A stretch of DNA of 7,323 nt from Thermoplasmata archaeon. Lineage in GTDB: Archaea > Thermoplasmatota > Thermoplasmata > Lutacidiplasmatales > UBA184. This document shows positions 5,961 to 7,323 of the stretch, piece after piece. Position 1 is the first letter of the stretch, and each line of letters opens with the position of its first letter. A program made the position numbers and the translations under genes. The stretch covers positions 1 through 7,323 of the forward strand of contig JASHWZ010000162.1 of NCBI GenBank assembly GCA_030043865.1, given 5' to 3'. Under the pieces are notes generated by a model. That model was not told the DNA's origin. It worked only from the letters and a program-made list of their open reading frames with translations, and made no database searches.

Positions 5961-7045
5961 CCCCGACCCGCGAGGGCGGGACCGAGCTTCGACTCCCGGT
6001 CGCCACGGCCGAACGGGGGCCGCGACGACGGGCGGCGGTCTTCTACAACCCCGCGATGGCGAGCGACCGCGACGTCGCGGTCGCGTTCGCGTCGGCGTGG
6101 GGGCGCCGGGTCGGTCGCCCGCTCAGCGGGTGGGAGGTGACGGCTGCGACTGGCGTCCGGGGCCTGCGCCTCGTGAACGAGAGCGGGGCGTTCGCGCGGT
6201 TCCTTCTGACCGAGGCCAGCGACGAGGCGGCCGCCGCCCTACGCGCCAACGCCGTCCGATGGCCGATGGTCGCCGTGGAGCAGCGGGACGCCCGAGAGCC
6301 CCGGTCCGACGGGCCGTTCGACTACGTCGACATCGACCCGTACGGCTCGCCCGTCCCGTTCGTTCCGGCCGCGTTCGCCGCGCTGCGACCCGGCGGGGTG
6401 ATCGCGGCGACCGCGACCGACCTCATGGTCCTCGCGGGGGTTCAGAAGGGGGCGTGCGAGCGGAGGTACGGCGCCCGCCCGGTCCGTGGGCGGCTCGGAC
6501 CCGAGGGCGGGCTGCGGATCCTCCTCGCCTACCTCTCGGGCGAGGCGCGAACCCGGGGCCTCGCCGTCCGCCCGCTCCTCGCGTACGTCGGGGAGCATCA
6601 CCTCCGAGCTTTCGTGCAGGTGGTGGGCGGGAGCGAGCGAGACTCGCGGGACCCCATCGGGGAGATCGACCCGCATGATTGGAGCGGGCCCTCGGTCGGA
6701 GACCGCGGCCCGTACGGGCCGCTCTGGCTCGGCCCGCTGTTCGACCCCGAGCTCGTGGGATCGCTCCGCGTCCCGTCGACGTCGGCCGTCCCGGACGAGA
6801 CCGGCCATCTGCTCTCGACCTGGCGTGACGAGGTCAGCGCGGACGTACCGTTCTACTTCGAGGCGAACCGGCTCGCCTCCGTGCTCGCGCTGTCAACGCC
6901 CCCTCCCATCGCGGCGTTCCTCGAGGAGCTCCGACGCGCAGGGTACCGGGCGGCGCGCACGCACGCACGTCCCGAGGGATTCCGCACCGACGCTCCGCGC
7001 CCTGTGGTCGAATCGATCGCCCGAGCGCTCGCGCGAGGGCCCTAG
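5957..7045 (+). CDS. trm1: tRNA (guanine26-N2)-dimethyltransferase Trm1, start codon non-canonical
   Basis: Trm1 uses SAM to form N2,N2-dimethylguanosine at position 26 of tRNA. Counting from a CTG at 5957, the 362 residues contain TREGGTELRLP (4-14), VFYNPAM (28-34) and DRDVAVA, all typical of the family N-terminus. The SAM-binding ATGVRGLR (64-71), catalytic YVDIDPYGSPVPF (123-135), ATATDL (151-156), GPLWLGPLFDP (254-264) and the C-terminal HARPEGFRTDAP (336-347) follow. The first in-frame ATG is at 6056, after the conserved VFYNP, and no ATG, GTG or TTG lies between the needed position and the body of THEP1. I therefore place the start at CTG 5957, overlapping the THEP1 stop as CTGA. The protein has a single cysteine (167), so no zinc cluster. 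If the ATG at 6056 were used, 33 residues would be lost. Function is secure; the start is not. Confidence 0.9.
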   Translation: MTPTREGGTELRLPVATAERGPRRRAAVFYNPAMASDRDVAVAFASAWGRRVGRPLSGWEVTAATGVRGLRLVNESGAFARFLLTEASDEAAAALRANAVRWPMVAVEQRDAREPRSDGPFDYVDIDPYGSPVPFVPAAFAALRPGGVIAATATDLMVLAGVQKGACERRYGARPVRGRLGPEGGLRILLAYLSGEARTRGLAVRPLLAYVGEHHLRAFVQVVGGSERDSRDPIGEIDPHDWSGPSVGDRGPYGPLWLGPLFDPELVGSLRVPSTSAVPDETGHLLSTWRDEVSADVPFYFEANRLASVLALSTPPPIAAFLEELRRAGYRAARTHARPEGFRTDAPRPVVESIARALARGP

Positions 7046-7323
7046 TCCCAGAACGCCCGGGTCTTCGCGTAGCTGCGCTCGGCCCGAAGGACCTCGGTGA
7101 GAAACGCGTCGTCGTCGCGGTACAGTCGCATCAGGATCCGGCGGGCGGTCTCGGGGCCGACCCCGCGAGCGGCGAGCGCGAGCAGCGCACGCTCCCCGTA
7201 GTGCGCGAGCAGTTCCGCCGAGGTGTAGCCGGCGCGTACGAGCGTCTCGATCCCCGCCCCCGGCGGACGGACGCGGCGCCGCGGCCGACGGGTCGACGGC
7301 CGCTCGGGGCGCCACTTCTGCCG
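7042..7323 (-). CDS. C-terminal end of an Lhr-like superfamily 2 helicase (enters from right edge)
   Basis: The minus-strand frame open from base 7323 encodes 93 residues to a TAG at 7044-7042. It begins with an arginine- and proline-rich linker. It then shows a helix-hairpin-helix-like element, LAARGVGPETARRIL (50-64), and ends in RAERSYAKTRAFWD. A GVGP-T-A hairpin followed by a closing AE-x-YA-x-TR-x-FW segment is what I recall from the C-termini of archaeal Lhr-like DEAD/DEAH helicases involved in DNA repair or RNA metabolism. The ATPase domains lie outside the window, so the helicase assignment rests on this tail alone. The gene converges on trm1 and the two stop codons share the four bases CTAG. 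An alternative is some other HhH-containing nucleic-acid protein. Confidence 0.65.
   Translation of the reverse strand, partial: RQKWRPERPSTRRPRRRVRPPGAGIETLVRAGYTSAELLAHYGERALLALAARGVGPETARRILMRLYRDDDAFLTEVLRAERSYAKTRAFWD

Noticed and set aside
5900..5965. A programmed frameshift fusing THEP1 to Trm1
   Set aside because: I see no slippery heptamer or stem near the THEP1 stop, and Trm1 proteins are not known to carry an N-terminal NTPase. Stop-start coupling is simpler.
6893..7315. A 140-codon minus-strand open frame beginning with an ATG at 7315
   Set aside because: It is in a different frame from the helicase tail, which has a convincing C-terminal signature, and it overlaps the 3' end of trm1 in antisense. 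It is a shadow frame.
1..7323. Mobile element, CRISPR array, toxin-antitoxin, defence cassette or RNA gene
   Set aside because: No transposase, repeat-spacer pattern, inverted-repeat ends, small paired genes or tRNA-like cloverleaf could be made out by eye. The content is housekeeping genes with very short spacers.

Overview
The window is a gene-dense, very GC-rich stretch that reads as archaeal. Evidence for this includes an archaeal/eukaryotic-type glycyl-tRNA synthetase, a THEP1-type NTPase, a Trm1 tRNA dimethyltransferase, a short HemK2-type methyltransferase, and the C-terminal tail of an Lhr-like helicase. Several genes start close behind an A/T-rich box with no Shine-Dalgarno sequence, as expected for leaderless archaeal transcripts. 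The predicted proteins are rich in arginine rather than acidic residues, which argues against a halophilic archaeon. An uncultured high-GC lineage of Thermoplasmatota or a related euryarchaeal group is my inference, not something the sequence proves.

Layout. Bases 1-1618 (minus strand) hold a metal-dependent amidohydrolase followed, with a 4-base ATGA overlap, by the first 176 codons of glyS, which runs off the left edge. A 95-base divergent spacer (1619-1713) separates this pair from a plus-strand pair, a PfkB-type sugar or nucleoside kinase and moeA (1714-3843), spaced 12 bases apart with a clear Shine-Dalgarno site. After a 51-base spacer with a well-placed TATA-like box comes purQ (3895-4725), which probably starts at GTG on a leaderless transcript. 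Facing it is a minus-strand HemK2/Mtq2-like methyltransferase whose frame, as written, runs 164 bases into purQ. A 58-base divergent spacer leads to a THEP1 NTPase (5403-5960). Trm1 follows immediately, in a different frame and without an ordinary start codon at the position its conserved N-terminus requires. Trm1 ends at 7045 in a CTAG shared with the stop codon of a convergent Lhr-like helicase that enters from the right edge.

Functionally this is a housekeeping neighbourhood. Translation and tRNA maturation are represented by glyS, trm1 and the probable release-factor methyltransferase. Purine synthesis is represented by purQ and molybdenum/tungsten cofactor synthesis by moeA. The kinase, amidohydrolase and NTPase have recognisable families but unknown substrates. 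I see no mobile element, CRISPR array, RNA gene or defence system. Apart from short spacers the whole window is coding. The points most worth a second look are the missing canonical start codon of trm1, a probable one-base frameshift (or real long tail) at the end of the methyltransferase, and a recurring TAAGCG core-promoter motif.
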